A stretch of DNA of 64,000 nt from Euglena gracilis (taxonomy: Eukaryota; Euglenida; Euglenophyceae; Euglenales): assembly GCA_039621445.1 (NCBI GenBank), contig CP154957.1:16934595-16998594 (forward strand), in the 5' to 3' direction. How positions within the stretch are numbered: the first letter of the stretch is position 1; each line of letters begins with the position of its first letter. Under the pieces are notes generated by a model. It did no database searches and was not told the DNA's origin. It worked only from the letters and a program-made list of their open reading frames with translations. A program made the position numbers and the translations under genes. This document shows, in pieces, positions 62,008-62,404 of the stretch.

Positions 62008-62404
62008 TGTGTGTGTGTGGTGTGTGTGTGGTGTGTGTGTGGGTGTGTGTGGGTGTGTGTGTGGGTGTGTGTGTGTGTGTGGGTGTGTGTGTGTGTGTGT
62101 GTGCATGTTTGTGCCACACCAATCCCAAGGGGGCAGCCCTGCCCTGCCGGCCCCCCTCCACTCCATTCCGCCATCCACCGTGCCCCCCGTGGCCCCCCTC
62201 GACGCGTCCCCGGCCCTGGCCGTTGCTCCCCCGCCGCCCCCTGCCCCGGCAGCCTCGCCCACCGCCGCCGCCACCTCCTCCCCGGCGTGGGCGACCGTCC
62301 AGCAGCCCCCAGCTCCGTCGCGTGGCGTCCGCCTGGCCAACGCCGCCTCGACGCCAAGCAGCAGCGGGTCGAACTTGGCCCCGAAGCTGGTCCCCCGGCG
62401 CTGA
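15217..62404 (+). CDS. GBF1: gene 2: GBF1/GNOM-type ARF guanine-nucleotide exchange factor (Sec7 family)
   Basis: About 37 candidate exons scattered over 47 kb follow the order of GBF1/GNOM: DCB and HUS helical regions (15.2-24.1 kb), Sec7 domain (24.3-31.9 kb), HDS helical regions (32-55 kb) and a Pro/Ala-rich tail ending at TGA (62402-62404). Sec7 motif 1, FKLPGEAQKIDR, keeps the catalytic Glu. Motif 2, NNRGINDGKDLPEAFL, and YVLAFSIIMLNTD are intact. The protein should exchange GDP for GTP on ARF1-class GTPases at Golgi membranes and drive COPI recruitment. Several neighbouring exons join in exact phase (for example 37336-37486 with 37813, and 41537-41715 with 41989). Others lack clear GT donors, so some borders are approximate and a few small exons are probably missed. 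The Sec7 family call is near certain; GBF1/GNOM type rather than BIG type rests on the flanking helical exons. Confidence 0.88.
15371..16249. other. intron with C-run and G-run patches
   Basis: No coding similarity is seen. It holds poly-C runs near 15719-15734, a right-hand copy of the TTCCCGTACAGCCCTG box (15766-15781), and a GTGACTGAGTG/CAAAACCAACGG patch (15905-16030) related to the repeats at 20.3 and 32.3 kb. Confidence 0.6.
16250..16454 (+). CDS. ARF-GEF exon 2, DCB region
   Basis: MRDQLCSASAGGGGLALDAL then QPFVEVVRSPQTPAPITAVA aligns with the GBF1 segment FLRPFLEVIRSEDTTGPITG, which is the most conserved part of the DCB domain. The acceptor is TGGAG and the polypyrimidine tract is strong. 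The 3' end near IAAATI has no GT; a GC donor (TTGGCCAAG) is possible. Confidence 0.72.
16807..16950 (+). CDS. ARF-GEF exon 3, DCB region
   Basis: ADAKLEVADTQSHEAVLGKI then IEVLAECVRHP aligns with GBF1 THARFVGTDPASDEVVLMKI and what follows. The acceptor is GGGCAG. The end is approximate (similarity fades after GAALPGAHLLP). Confidence 0.72.
17298..17416 (+). CDS. ARF-GEF exon 4, DCB region end
   Basis: SILQACLRLALSG...ELLRRTAEQAIQDIVSLLQG matches the GBF1 segment VCEIMQSCFRICF...ELLRKSAEHTLVDMVQLLF. Both borders are approximate; the likely donor is GTTTAT. Confidence 0.72.
17417..18412. other. intron holding two dispersed repeats
   Basis: It contains a CCAGCCAGCA/GGCTGGAC patch (17640-17815) and the left copy of the R1 repeat (18070-18370, listed separately). 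No coding similarity. Confidence 0.6.
18075..18370 (+). repeat. dispersed repeat R1, copy 1
   Basis: This ~290-bp sequence is almost identical to 53758-54020 and partly shared with 23715-23905. It carries an intron-like stretch, AAGGTGAGT...CCCTACAG, and the hallmark CAGCGCTGGAATTACACCAG. Copies lie in different introns of gene 2. It is not recognised as any named family. Confidence 0.85.
18413..18478 (+). CDS. possible ARF-GEF exon 5
   Basis: MLVRNSGPVLLFVCRLVGC resembles the short GBF1 segment YGLPCIRELFRFLISL that precedes the HUS box. It lies at the right place in the order but is short, and its borders are not clear. Confidence 0.35.
18874..19102 (+). CDS. ARF-GEF exon 6, pre-HUS helices
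   Basis: After acceptor ACACAG the frame reads TLGGDSVRSLLTSFS... and then RINLLGLQLAHWVLLLLQER, similar in placement to GBF1 EVMIHMGLHLLTVALESA. The first 40 or so residues are a variable insert. The likely donor is GTGGAG. Confidence 0.52.
19261..19345. repeat. truncated copy of the GAGGAGG minisatellite element (E1)
   Basis: The left terminus CCGTAGGAGGAGG is followed by the palindrome CTCGAACGTTCGAG and a poly-C patch, exactly as at the left ends near 36.6, 44.9 and 46.1 kb. The internal repeats and right end are missing. Confidence 0.75.
19850..20044 (+). CDS. ARF-GEF exon 7, HUS-proximal helices
   Basis: ACGPVRAIVTDVLPRALLKV then ARMRPLNIVVRCSLLTTIRL aligns with GBF1 LIKDEMCRHLFQLLSIERLN and the next helix. 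The acceptor is GGGGAG and the donor is a strong AAGGTGAGC, phase 0. Confidence 0.78.
20055..20250. repeat. GT/TGTGCATG microsatellite
   Basis: GT-rich units with interspersed GCATGT follow the splice donor directly. No coding content. Confidence 0.9.
20260..20616. mobile_element. 357-bp element with 11-bp terminal inverted repeats
   Basis: The ends are ACAATTGCTTA (20260-20270) and TAAGCAATTGT (20606-20616), perfect inverted repeats. The interior has several poly-C/poly-G hairpins, a GGCGCCGAAGGCGCC palindrome and GTGACTGACTGGTTTTT boxes. Its right part is repeated at 32395-32482 (ending GGTCGGTAAGCAAT). It has no ORF, so it is MITE-like. Confidence 0.55.
21097..21161 (+). CDS. possible ARF-GEF exon 8
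   Basis: After acceptor GGCAG the frame reads ...DFLSLHRDEDAELVLE, which with the next exon (LLEWCSEPHFAPF) resembles GBF1 KEMALEAIVQLWRIPSFVTE. The phase with exon 9 does not resolve cleanly, so the donor is uncertain. Confidence 0.42.
22047..22205 (+). CDS. ARF-GEF exon 9, HUS box region
   Basis: SLLEWCSEPHFAPFLCCYYD then CSPLAPNAFELLCRLLAL matches GBF1 PSFVTELYINYDCDYYCSN and FEELTKLLS. The YYDC core corresponds to the conserved NYDCD of the HUS box. The acceptor is GGGAG; the 3' end is approximate. Confidence 0.75.
22206..23529. other. AT-rich intron with a short foldback
   Basis: It holds long A/T-rich text with no coding similarity, five or more AAAATGGCCG units (23345-23402), and the 85-bp foldback listed separately. 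Confidence 0.6.
23142..23226. mobile_element. 85-bp foldback with 16-bp perfect inverted ends
   Basis: CAGGGCTGTACGGGAA and TTCCCGTACAGCCCTG bracket a G-rich centre. Right-end copies also occur at 15766 (with TCAGGCC before it), and degraded ones at 33965 and 59510. It is too short to code, so it is a miniature element or the relic of one. Confidence 0.55.
23530..23622 (+). CDS. ARF-GEF exon 10, helical segment
   Basis: LARHEALMALLVTVAGRCGV then ALSATGAQ resembles GBF1 THLLSLDALLTVIDSTEAHC, which follows the HUS box. Borders are approximate and no clear donor was seen. Confidence 0.6.
23715..23905 (+). repeat. dispersed repeat R1, copy 2 (diverged)
   Basis: It shares CTACAGCGCTGGAATTACAC and the following ~170 bp with copies at 18.1 and 53.8 kb, with several small indels. 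The right side runs into a C-run and GGTCGGTAA end. Confidence 0.8.
23961..24071 (+). CDS. ARF-GEF exon 11, linker just before Sec7
   Basis: Thirty-seven codons, QCLARRGQKAVLREFATQFG then RKAAKAVAWLLAPE, follow the conserved pre-Sec7 pattern (EQFNQKPKKGIQFL in GBF1). The acceptor is CGGCAG and the donor GTGGTG, phase 0. Confidence 0.68.
24328..24439 (+). CDS. ARF-GEF exon 12, start of the Sec7 domain
   Basis: PTGEALGQFLFFIGPLLDKT then EIGLYAQG matches the first Sec7 helices (xxxVAxFLxxxPxLDKxxIG). The acceptor is TCTGCAG and the donor GTGGTG. The phase does not match the chosen end of exon 11, so a tiny exon or a different border is likely between them. Confidence 0.7.
24960..25550. repeat. 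AATGT/AATGC pentanucleotide array with AT tail
   Basis: AATGT units (25028-25190) alternate with AATGC (25190-25330), then AATGT again, and pass into an AT dinucleotide tract (25385-25550). All lies in the Sec7-splitting intron of gene 2. Confidence 0.95.
25551..26365. repeat. TAGTA and CTCGT pentanucleotide arrays
   Basis: A transitional TAGTATAGTC region (25580-25735) is followed by more than 600 bp of nearly pure CTCGT units (25740-26365). The Arg/Asp/Glu or Ser/Arg/Leu/Val readings in various frames are repeat artefacts. Confidence 0.95.
26366..26810. repeat. CTCCT, CTGTC and AATGT arrays
   Basis: CTCCT units change to CTGTC (about 26430-26690) and then AATGT (26690-26805), each differing from its neighbour by one or two bases while the 5-bp period is kept. 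Confidence 0.95.
26811..27960. repeat. ACAAC/CGCAA/ACAAT/CAGTG/CAGTA/CGATA pentanucleotide chain
   Basis: Sharp blocks follow one another: ACAAC (26811-26880), CGCAA (26880-26990), ACAAC, ACAAT (27060-27180), ACAAC, ACAAT (27400-27590), GCAGT (27625-27830), CAGTA (27830-27870) and CGATA (27905-27950). The period stays at 5 bp throughout. Confidence 0.95.
27961..29045. repeat. AATAT then CTCCT/CTGTC arrays
   Basis: AATAT units run to about 28135. CTCCT units (28200-29040) follow, with a CTGTC island at 28870-28940. The Glu/Arg-rich minus-strand frames here are artefacts. Confidence 0.95.
29145..29406. mobile_element. foldback cassette: telomere repeats between ~60-bp inverted repeats
   Basis: The left arm (29145-29206) ends CCCACGACCCTGCACT. 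The right arm (29345-29406) begins AGTGCAGGGTCGTGGG, and the similarity continues outward through GGCCCC-rich text to GGCAAGCGGGCAG versus its complement. Both arms pass into AT-rich microsatellite. The loop is the CCCTAA array. The whole would fold into a hairpin about 260 bp long. Confidence 0.75.
29207..29344. repeat. interstitial telomere array (CCCTAA)n
   Basis: About 22 CCCTAA units with a few CCCCTAA, CCCCAA and CTCTAA variants run on the plus strand. The array lies within a gene 2 intron, so it is internal rather than a chromosome end. Confidence 0.97.
29400..29580. repeat. AT/GTATAT microsatellite
   Basis: Imperfect ATATGT and AT units follow the right arm of the telomere cassette. 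Confidence 0.9.
29655..30085. repeat. dispersed CCAGCCAGCA/GGCTGGAC repeat patches
   Basis: GTCCAGCCAGCCAGCACC with TTTTTTCCAGCCAGC appears twice here (about 29690-29745 and 29925-30080), and again near 17.65 and 55.96 kb. It is often next to a TTAAG/AAGAAATTCCCTGG box. This is a family of low-complexity intron fragments with no coding content. Confidence 0.6.
30156..30312 (+). CDS. ARF-GEF exon 13, Sec7 variable loop and helix
   Basis: ISELGRNPADTPEDSACSAE... then TAFHEGVLRGFGQ: the last part fits the Sec7 helix before the FDF motif (FNxxVLxxF). The preceding ~35 residues would be an insertion relative to animal and plant relatives. The acceptor is CCCAG; the 3' border is approximate and has no GT. 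Confidence 0.52.
30313..30900. other. intron without recognisable features
   Basis: One short G-run (30571-30583) and otherwise ordinary sequence. The frame of exon 14 is open back to 30796 without an AG close to the conserved start. Confidence 0.5.
30915..31140 (+). CDS. ARF-GEF exon 14, Sec7 core with catalytic glutamate
   Basis: AFDFRSVPILTALRRLLSTF then KLPGEAQKIDRVVQAFADHW is Sec7 motif 1. The glutamate finger codon is GAG at 31015-31017. The family segment continues to FTSAD near 31130. No AG acceptor lies within about 70 bp upstream of the conserved start, and no GT lies at the conserved end, so either the exon carries extra N-terminal residues (from about 30839) or splicing is non-canonical. 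Confidence 0.93.
31690..31885 (+). CDS. ARF-GEF exon 15, Sec7 core, second half
   Basis: YVLAFSIIMLNTDRWSSQIQ then AKDKMQLSAW and NNRGINDGKDLPEAFLKAIF are Sec7 motif 2 and its neighbours. Of four positions that set brefeldin A response in ARF-GEFs, this protein has F, S, D and M, three of the sensitive type. The frame is open upstream to about 31571. A GGAG acceptor at 31660-31663 would add about 12 residues. Confidence 0.94.
31939..32001 (+). CDS. possible ARF-GEF exon 16
   Basis: A good acceptor (TTTTCCAG) and donor (GTGAGC) enclose GLNQETNRELLGDMIGIKLS, which would follow the last Sec7 helix. The similarity to relatives is weak, so the call rests on position and splice signals. Confidence 0.42.
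32002..32828. repeat. intron with R3-like and GGGT repeats
   Basis: A GTGACTGACTGGTTTTTT/poly-C unit ending GGTCGGTAAGCAAT (32395-32482) copies the right part of the 20.3-kb element. It is followed by CAGCTGAAGGCTGGGCCGG and a GGGT tetranucleotide run (32595-32685) that resembles 44100-44290. Confidence 0.65.
32829..32885 (+). CDS. ARF-GEF exon 17 (tentative)
   Basis: These 19 codons, IQMREPIFDAWDDEFLWSE, have phase-0 borders (TGCCAG acceptor, GTCAGG donor). Composition and position suit the Sec7-HDS1 linker; similarity to relatives is weak. Confidence 0.48.
33169..33310 (+). CDS. ARF-GEF exon 18, HDS1 start
   Basis: SAVLREARERLGRARQ...LGVLDREIFEGG: the LDREIFE segment matches the plant GNOM LDRDMFYI that opens HDS1. 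The acceptor is TTCAG; the 3' border is approximate. Confidence 0.6.
33330..34290. other. intron with CCCA and GCAT runs
   Basis: It contains a CCCA tetranucleotide run (34013-34043), a GCATGCATGCAC run (34052-34080), poly-C patches and AT-rich text with GAATTTTTG boxes. No coding similarity. Confidence 0.6.
34291..34494 (+). CDS. ARF-GEF exon 19, HDS1
   Basis: Sixty-eight codons in phase 0: RGRPAGVWRPALTSCGRLLA ... QLVQRGLLGYQLCARVAHFH then QMPH. This follows GNOM/GBF1 (GPTIAALSYVF... RCIDGLLAIAKLSAYYHL). The acceptor is CCCCAG and the donor GTGCTG. Confidence 0.82.
34851..34895 (+). CDS. ARF-GEF exon 20, HDS1 'SLCKF' segment
   Basis: LLRCIDGLVYSLCSL continues exon 19 in phase 0 and matches FDNLIISLCKFT of GBF1. 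The donor taken is GTGATC. The frame stays open for 27 more codons (VIPLLPPPG...), so a later donor is possible. Confidence 0.68.
34896..35612. other. intron, possibly hiding one more exon
   Basis: A GC-rich stretch at 35235-35340 (LTLASARDFSRSVARSARAL in one frame) could be an exon, but it matches no expected segment. The acceptor side of exon 21 requires a phase that exon 20 does not supply, which also suggests a missed exon. Confidence 0.4.
35613..35813 (+). CDS. ARF-GEF exon 21, HDS1 'REGW' segment
   Basis: CALFAIVRAHGSAQREGWQP then LVALIAHLYMAQLLPEQQVP is close to GBF1 KTVFHLAHRHGDILREGWKN...LFRAQLLPK. The acceptor is GTGTCAG. The 3' end lies near FFFLSWTQP, where a GC donor (CCCAGGCACGC) is the best candidate. 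Confidence 0.85.
35814..36588. other. intron without recognisable features
   Basis: One C-run (36230-36244) and otherwise ordinary sequence. The minus-strand open frame across it shows no recognisable protein. Confidence 0.5.
36589..36925. mobile_element. minisatellite element E2 with terminal inverted repeats
   Basis: A GTCAGGAGGAGG left end and CCTCCTCCTACG right end (36827-36838) enclose degenerate TCGAACGAC/GAGGAGGCT units and the palindrome TCGAACGTTCGAG. Beyond the right end, about 85 bp (GTGACCCTCTGTAAA...TTTGCACAACAAAGGG) is shared with E3, so the transposed unit may extend to 36925. Confidence 0.65.
37030..37112 (+). other. tRNA-like sequence with A-rich tail, candidate SINE head
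   Basis: CAACAGCTCAGTGGGGG resembles a tRNA A box. About 40 bp later CAGGTTGAATCCTG resembles a B box lacking one base. An A-rich tail (37108-37210) follows. The cloverleaf is incomplete, so a functional tRNA is unlikely; a tRNA-derived short interspersed element is plausible. Confidence 0.4.
37336..37486 (+). CDS. ARF-GEF exon 22, HDS2 start
   Basis: AEDGGWLSFLGMGRPADGAE then TGAAKEVLECVRACGVSELL follows GBF1 STVLSFVSWL...EAKRVALECIKQCDPEKMI. It ends in phase 1 before GTGGGA, and joins exactly to exon 23 to make an Ala codon. Confidence 0.85.
37813..37960 (+). CDS. ARF-GEF exon 23, HDS2
   Basis: ALVALVTALIRSSGIPVTVP corresponds to GBF1 LQELMKALVSVTPDEE, followed by a Pro/Ala/Thr linker. 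The acceptor is CCCCAG. The 3' limit is either GTGACC right after SSGIP or a later GTTTGT at 37960. Confidence 0.65.
38035..38110. repeat. ATT trinucleotide repeat
   Basis: ATT units run for about 75 bp in the intron between exons 23 and 24. Confidence 0.9.
38491..38670 (+). CDS. ARF-GEF exon 24, HDS2
   Basis: A Pro/Ala-rich start is followed by DVNVTVFCLHVMVDVAIANK then DRFDVLAPYG, matching GBF1 EEDAAFCLEMLLRIVLENRD RV. The acceptor is CCCTCAG; the 3' end is approximate (GTACGG or a GC donor). Confidence 0.75.
39301..39400 (+). CDS. ARF-GEF exon 25 (tentative)
   Basis: VDQTILTVLYGLRQALGQEE sits between exons 24 and 26, where GBF1 has VWQTVRDHLYHLCVQA. The acceptor is TGCCAG. The frame stops at a TGA at 39401, so the donor must lie before it, but none is clear. 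Confidence 0.5.
39401..41536. other. intron with an inverted repeat and T-rich TGGCCA text
   Basis: Inverted copies of a ~85-bp sequence lie at 39590-39670 and 40138-40230. A T-rich region with many TGGCCATTTT units lies at 40590-40870. No coding similarity. Confidence 0.6.
39590..40230. repeat. inverted repeat pair with ~470-bp loop
   Basis: GAATCATTGGGCAAATGCAC (39649-39668) is mirrored by GTGCGCATTTGCCCAATGAT (40138-40157). The similarity continues outward through CTCACC/GGCGAG-type text to GGGAGAGGG. The arms are about 80% similar by eye. Confidence 0.6.
41537..41715 (+). CDS. ARF-GEF exon 26, HDS3
   Basis: WLTIGEAAVLAALRLLTRLV then PREAVHPYLARLLAVLGTL matches GBF1 LVERAVVGLLRLAIRLLRRE and the next helix. 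The acceptor is CCCGCAG. It ends TG|GTGACC in phase 2 and joins exon 27 to complete a Trp codon. Confidence 0.87.
41989..42199 (+). CDS. ARF-GEF exon 27, HDS3
   Basis: VLYLLTELVSRHFIDALYLM ... ARDHWELLLSLAVKCG ... LTYHLLECVCN follows GBF1 AYGLHELLKTNAANI...DDWATLFTLLECIG. The acceptor is GGGGAG after a C run and the donor GTGGGT, phase 0. Confidence 0.9.
42547..42690 (+). CDS. ARF-GEF exon 28 (tentative)
   Basis: ADNVPTVVTALTQVFVRLED resembles GBF1 TPDNFELCVKTLRIFVEAS. A CAG acceptor is present, but its phase does not follow exon 27, so a linker exon is probably missed. The 3' border is approximate. Confidence 0.47.
42700..43402. other. intron without recognisable features
   Basis: Ordinary sequence with a few CTAACCC-like words near 43020. 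No repeat family or coding similarity was noticed. Confidence 0.5.
43403..43577 (+). CDS. ARF-GEF exon 29, HDS3/HDS4 region
   Basis: An acidic and Pro-rich start leads to TVHIVSLLLALHSRLVQSAS, matching GBF1 SQDLLDLMHTLHTRAASIYS. The acceptor is CCCGCAG. The likely donor is GTGTGA at 43578; GTGCAG earlier is an alternative. Confidence 0.62.
44100..44290. repeat. GGGTTTTGG/GGGT repeat patch
   Basis: GCCCGGCCAAGGGCCGGACCGGGAATTT is followed by TTTTGGGCGGG and GGTGGGTGGTTTG units. The patch is related to 32510-32690 in another intron of the same gene. Confidence 0.6.
44345..44549 (+). CDS. ARF-GEF exon 30, HDS4 region
   Basis: LNGLALVVTQQPTFRGDCDA then LLALQRAALAPELLQL and LDLFGGVLLPLLG follows GBF1 LQGIACLCCDARRQVRMQAL TYLQRALL...CFNKVLFPLLTKL. 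The acceptor is GGCAG and the likely donor GTAGTG. Confidence 0.8.
44937..45300. mobile_element. minisatellite element E3
   Basis: The left end CGTAGGAGGAGG, palindrome-like CGAACGTTCG, TCGAACGAC/GAGGAGG units and right end CCTCCTCCTAC (45201-45211) are followed by the same ~85-bp tail as E2 (GTGACCCTCTGCAAA to GATTTGCACAAGC). Confidence 0.7.
45440..45560. repeat. GAGGAGGC/TCGAACGAC minisatellite fragment
   Basis: A short degenerate block of the same units as E2-E4, without intact termini, lies just before exon 31. Confidence 0.75.
45627..45740 (+). CDS. possible ARF-GEF exon 31
   Basis: A C run and AATTCAG acceptor precede GGMLFSAPPAPPPQPSPAQS then AVREDLQARA. The last part could be GBF1 GGMEETRMRAS before exon 32. 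It is Pro-rich and weakly similar. Confidence 0.38.
46135..46836. mobile_element. minisatellite element E4, 702 bp, with terminal inverted repeats
   Basis: The ends are CGTAGGAGGAGG and CCTCCTCCTACG (perfect 12-bp inverted repeats). After a poly-C patch come about 13 units of 43-bp period containing GAGGGTCTCGAACCTCC and TCGAACGAC. No frame on either strand meets a stop, which gives false ORFs rich in Arg/Ser/Glu/Pro. Confidence 0.8.
47060..47122. repeat. GAGA microsatellite
   Basis: GAGAGAGG units run for about 60 bp between element E4 and the zinc-finger-like ORF. Confidence 0.9.
47215..47430 (+). CDS. small Cys/His-rich ORF, zinc-finger-like (71 codons)
   Basis: From ATG to TGA the ORF gives MSDASSRRVLPVEDIGNHQK, then CFCNC, HFHCCWSTC and NVTNVKGHILERC. 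The Cys-x3-Cys ... His-x4-Cys spacing recalls BED-type fingers found at the N-terminus of hAT and related transposases, but I cannot assign it to a family. It sits inside the 9.8-kb gene 2 intron, at the left border of the TTAGGG satellite. Codon usage is AT-richer than in the ARF-GEF exons, consistent with a foreign or mobile origin. It could be an exon of a larger decayed element. Confidence 0.4.
   Translation: MSDASSRRVLPVEDIGNHQKYVCFCNCAEKPALAGKRHFHCCWSTCVAVSDNVTNVKGHILERCGQWNDER
48143..48294. mobile_element. cruciform foldback FB1
   Basis: CTACAAGGTACCCAGCGACC and its complement GGTCGCTGGTACCTTGTAG bound arms of about 65 bp that meet at a GGGGGGACCCGAGCGAGG palindrome. Near-identical copies lie at 48858-49011 and 51485-51637. 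Confidence 0.8.
48858..49011. mobile_element. cruciform foldback FB2
   Basis: Same arms and centre as FB1, with the complete GGCGCCGAAGGCGCC core that FB1 has partly lost. It lies inside the satellite. Confidence 0.8.
50046..50261 (+). other. ORF of 72 codons in the cargo, no ATG
   Basis: The frame opens after a stop, has TTG as its first possible start, and reads CTCGWVHGLRLHVLLVDIRK ... NMAVGFVDLNLN to TGA. The composition is protein-like, but no family is recognised. It is repeated unchanged at 52671-52886 by the tandem duplication. Confidence 0.25.
50354..50633. mobile_element. minisatellite element E5, inverted orientation
   Basis: It has 43-bp-period units as in E4. The flanks ATGCATGTAC at its left and ACGGA at its right are the reverse of those at E2/E4, so this copy is inverted. 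Right end CCTCCTCCTACG at 50622-50633. Confidence 0.75.
51485..51637. mobile_element. cruciform foldback FB3
   Basis: The duplicated counterpart of FB2 within the right copy of the 2.6-kb repeat. Arms and centre are unchanged. Confidence 0.8.
52671..52886 (+). other. second copy of the 72-codon ATG-less ORF
   Basis: Identical translation to 50046-50261. Because the whole 2.6 kb is duplicated, its conservation is no evidence of selection. Confidence 0.25.
52979..53258. mobile_element. minisatellite element E6
   Basis: The duplicate of E5 with the same ends and unit pattern. Confidence 0.75.
53758..54020 (+). repeat. dispersed repeat R1, copy 3
   Basis: Almost identical to 18075-18370 over the whole stretch from AGAGGGCAGGAGGCAAGAGC to GCCATAAACAGACAAG. 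The close match between two introns 35 kb apart suggests recent spread. Confidence 0.85.
54279..54323. mobile_element. 45-bp C-run/G-run hairpin beside exon 32
   Basis: A C run plus AAATATGAGCA is followed after 5 bp by TGCTTATATTTC plus a G run. The ends resemble those of the 7.06-kb element (C run plus AAATATAAG). It touches the probable 5' border of exon 32. Confidence 0.5.
54317..54460 (+). CDS. ARF-GEF exon 32, C-terminal helical region
   Basis: CLRSVGVLAKAVLHYLPVVA then KAPQEFPLLWQRIL matches GBF1 RMRASTLLSKVFLQHLSPLL ... FAALWLTILDFMDKY. The start is uncertain: the conserved part is preceded by a pyrimidine-rich stretch without AG, and the nearest AG (54304-54305) lies in the hairpin. 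A TAG closes the frame at 54464-54466. Confidence 0.75.
54755..54841 (+). CDS. ARF-GEF exon 33, C-terminal helical region
   Basis: FYGRGSPAVREAVLESTRNL then VMVPRRQYL corresponds to GBF1 DLLSEAIPESLKNMLLVMDT. The acceptor is GGGCAG and the probable donor GTCCGG. Confidence 0.73.
54893..55086. mobile_element. 194-bp element with C-run/G-run terminal inverted repeats
   Basis: The left end is a C run, AAATAACA, then CCCCCC. The right end is GGGGGG, TGTTATTT and a G run, about 21 bp of inverted repeat. Internal copies of TTATTTGGG occur at 54922 and 55020. There is no ORF. Confidence 0.65.
55428..55600 (+). CDS. possible ARF-GEF exon 34
   Basis: This GC-rich stretch has two readable frames. One gives EWLREATHLPPHPLAVRPVL, which could be the GBF1 WERIDCFLPHLRDELF region. 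Another gives LLLANFDFGEALAEAVRG. An AAG acceptor follows a C run. Frame and borders are unresolved. Confidence 0.28.
55955..57290. other. long intron-like stretch with TTATTTGGG boxes
   Basis: A CCAGCCAGCA/AAGAAATTCCCTGG patch (55960-56035) is followed by ordinary sequence. Degenerate CCCTAA words occur at 56455-56515, and four GTTTATTATTTGGG-type boxes lie at 56575, 56740, 56985 and 57030. Confidence 0.5.
57291..57440 (+). CDS. possible ARF-GEF tail exon (Pro-rich, PPxY)
   Basis: SAPRCPVSPPLPGAAGLPGA ... SSAPPTYAELLARPF is GC-rich and Pro/Ala-rich, as expected for the GBF1 tail, and contains a PPTY motif. The acceptor is GACCAG. There is no family alignment, so this is a composition-based call. 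Confidence 0.3.
57968..58112. repeat. CCGACCGCAG minisatellite, array 1
   Basis: Ten-base units lie in two blocks separated by TTTCAGGACTGTCATAGGTG. The same unit and the same spacer recur at 59088-59200. Confidence 0.9.
58180..59040. repeat. large TGGCCA foldback region
   Basis: The left half (58195-58680) is T-rich with TTTTGGCCATTTT units. The right half (58690-59035) is A-rich with AAAAGTGGCCAAAAG units, the reverse complement. The diverged arms would fold back over several hundred bases. The Lys-rich and Phe-rich frames are artefacts. Confidence 0.7.
59088..59200. repeat. CCGACCGCAG minisatellite, array 2
   Basis: About eight ten-base units are followed by GAATCTGGAATCTGTCATAGGTG, paralleling array 1. 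Together the two arrays bracket the foldback region. Confidence 0.9.
59580..59850 (+). CDS. possible ARF-GEF tail exon, Pro/Ala-rich
   Basis: LDPLPVTPIVVELPPYPVSK ... EEAPGPAPAVGVAPAEPPAA ... RMVDYWQEFYAQGKGPAP reads without stops. It has the low-complexity Pro/Ala/Glu composition of the GBF1 C-terminal region and a more ordered end (VDYWQEFYAQG). Borders are not clear. Confidence 0.42.
60339..61111. mobile_element. 773-bp element with 23-bp terminal inverted repeats
   Basis: The left end is nine C then TTGTCCAACGACCG (60339-60361). The right end is CGGTCGTTGGACAA then 11 G (61087-61111). Subterminal direct repeats of the AACGACC...GGTCAGTAG box lie at 60362-60393 and 61045-61078. It encloses a 47-codon ORF, degenerate GATGCTGGGC repeats (60611-60660) and T-rich text. 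There is no recognisable transposase. Confidence 0.65.
60495..60638 (+). CDS. 47-codon ORF inside the element
   Basis: From ATG to TGA the ORF gives MADFVLGQQVLYRRSTGDVA then DAVVIGLSEYGPHNQAPLMM. The LGQxVLYR...DAVVIGL pattern looks like the first strands of a small barrel (Tudor/chromo-like), but this is only an impression. Codon usage is less GC-rich than in gene 2. It may be a fragment of a longer protein lost from this copy. Confidence 0.3.
   Translation: MADFVLGQQVLYRRSTGDVADAVVIGLSEYGPHNQAPLMMLGDAGRR
61136..61206 (+). other. tRNA-like sequence
   Basis: TGGCTTAGTTTTTCAG and AGGTCGCAGGTCTGATTCC occupy the positions of a tRNA A box and T arm (B box altered at two bases). The acceptor stem does not pair well. 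It is probably a decayed tRNA or a SINE head. Confidence 0.3.
61480..62110. repeat. GT/GTGG microsatellite, about 630 bp
   Basis: GTGTGTGG and GTGTGGGT units run up to the probable acceptor of the last exon. The Cys/Val/Gly (plus) and His/Thr/Pro (minus) open frames through it are artefacts. Confidence 0.95.
62137..62404 (+). CDS. probable last exon of the ARF-GEF, Pro/Ala/Ser-rich C-terminus
   Basis: After acceptor GGGCAG the frame reads ALPAPLHSIPPSTVPPVAPL ... APPPPPAPAASPTAAATSSP ... NAASTPSSSGSNLAPKLVPR then R and TGA at 62402-62404. GBF1 proteins end in a similar Pro-rich tail. A second frame is also open, so the choice rests on composition. Confidence 0.48.

Noticed and set aside
10837-62404. 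Retrotransposon or viral reverse transcriptase, integrase or capsid genes
   Set aside because: No recognisable YxDD, DDE or Gag-like motif was seen in any frame. The mobile-looking units are all short and non-coding, or carry only tiny ORFs.
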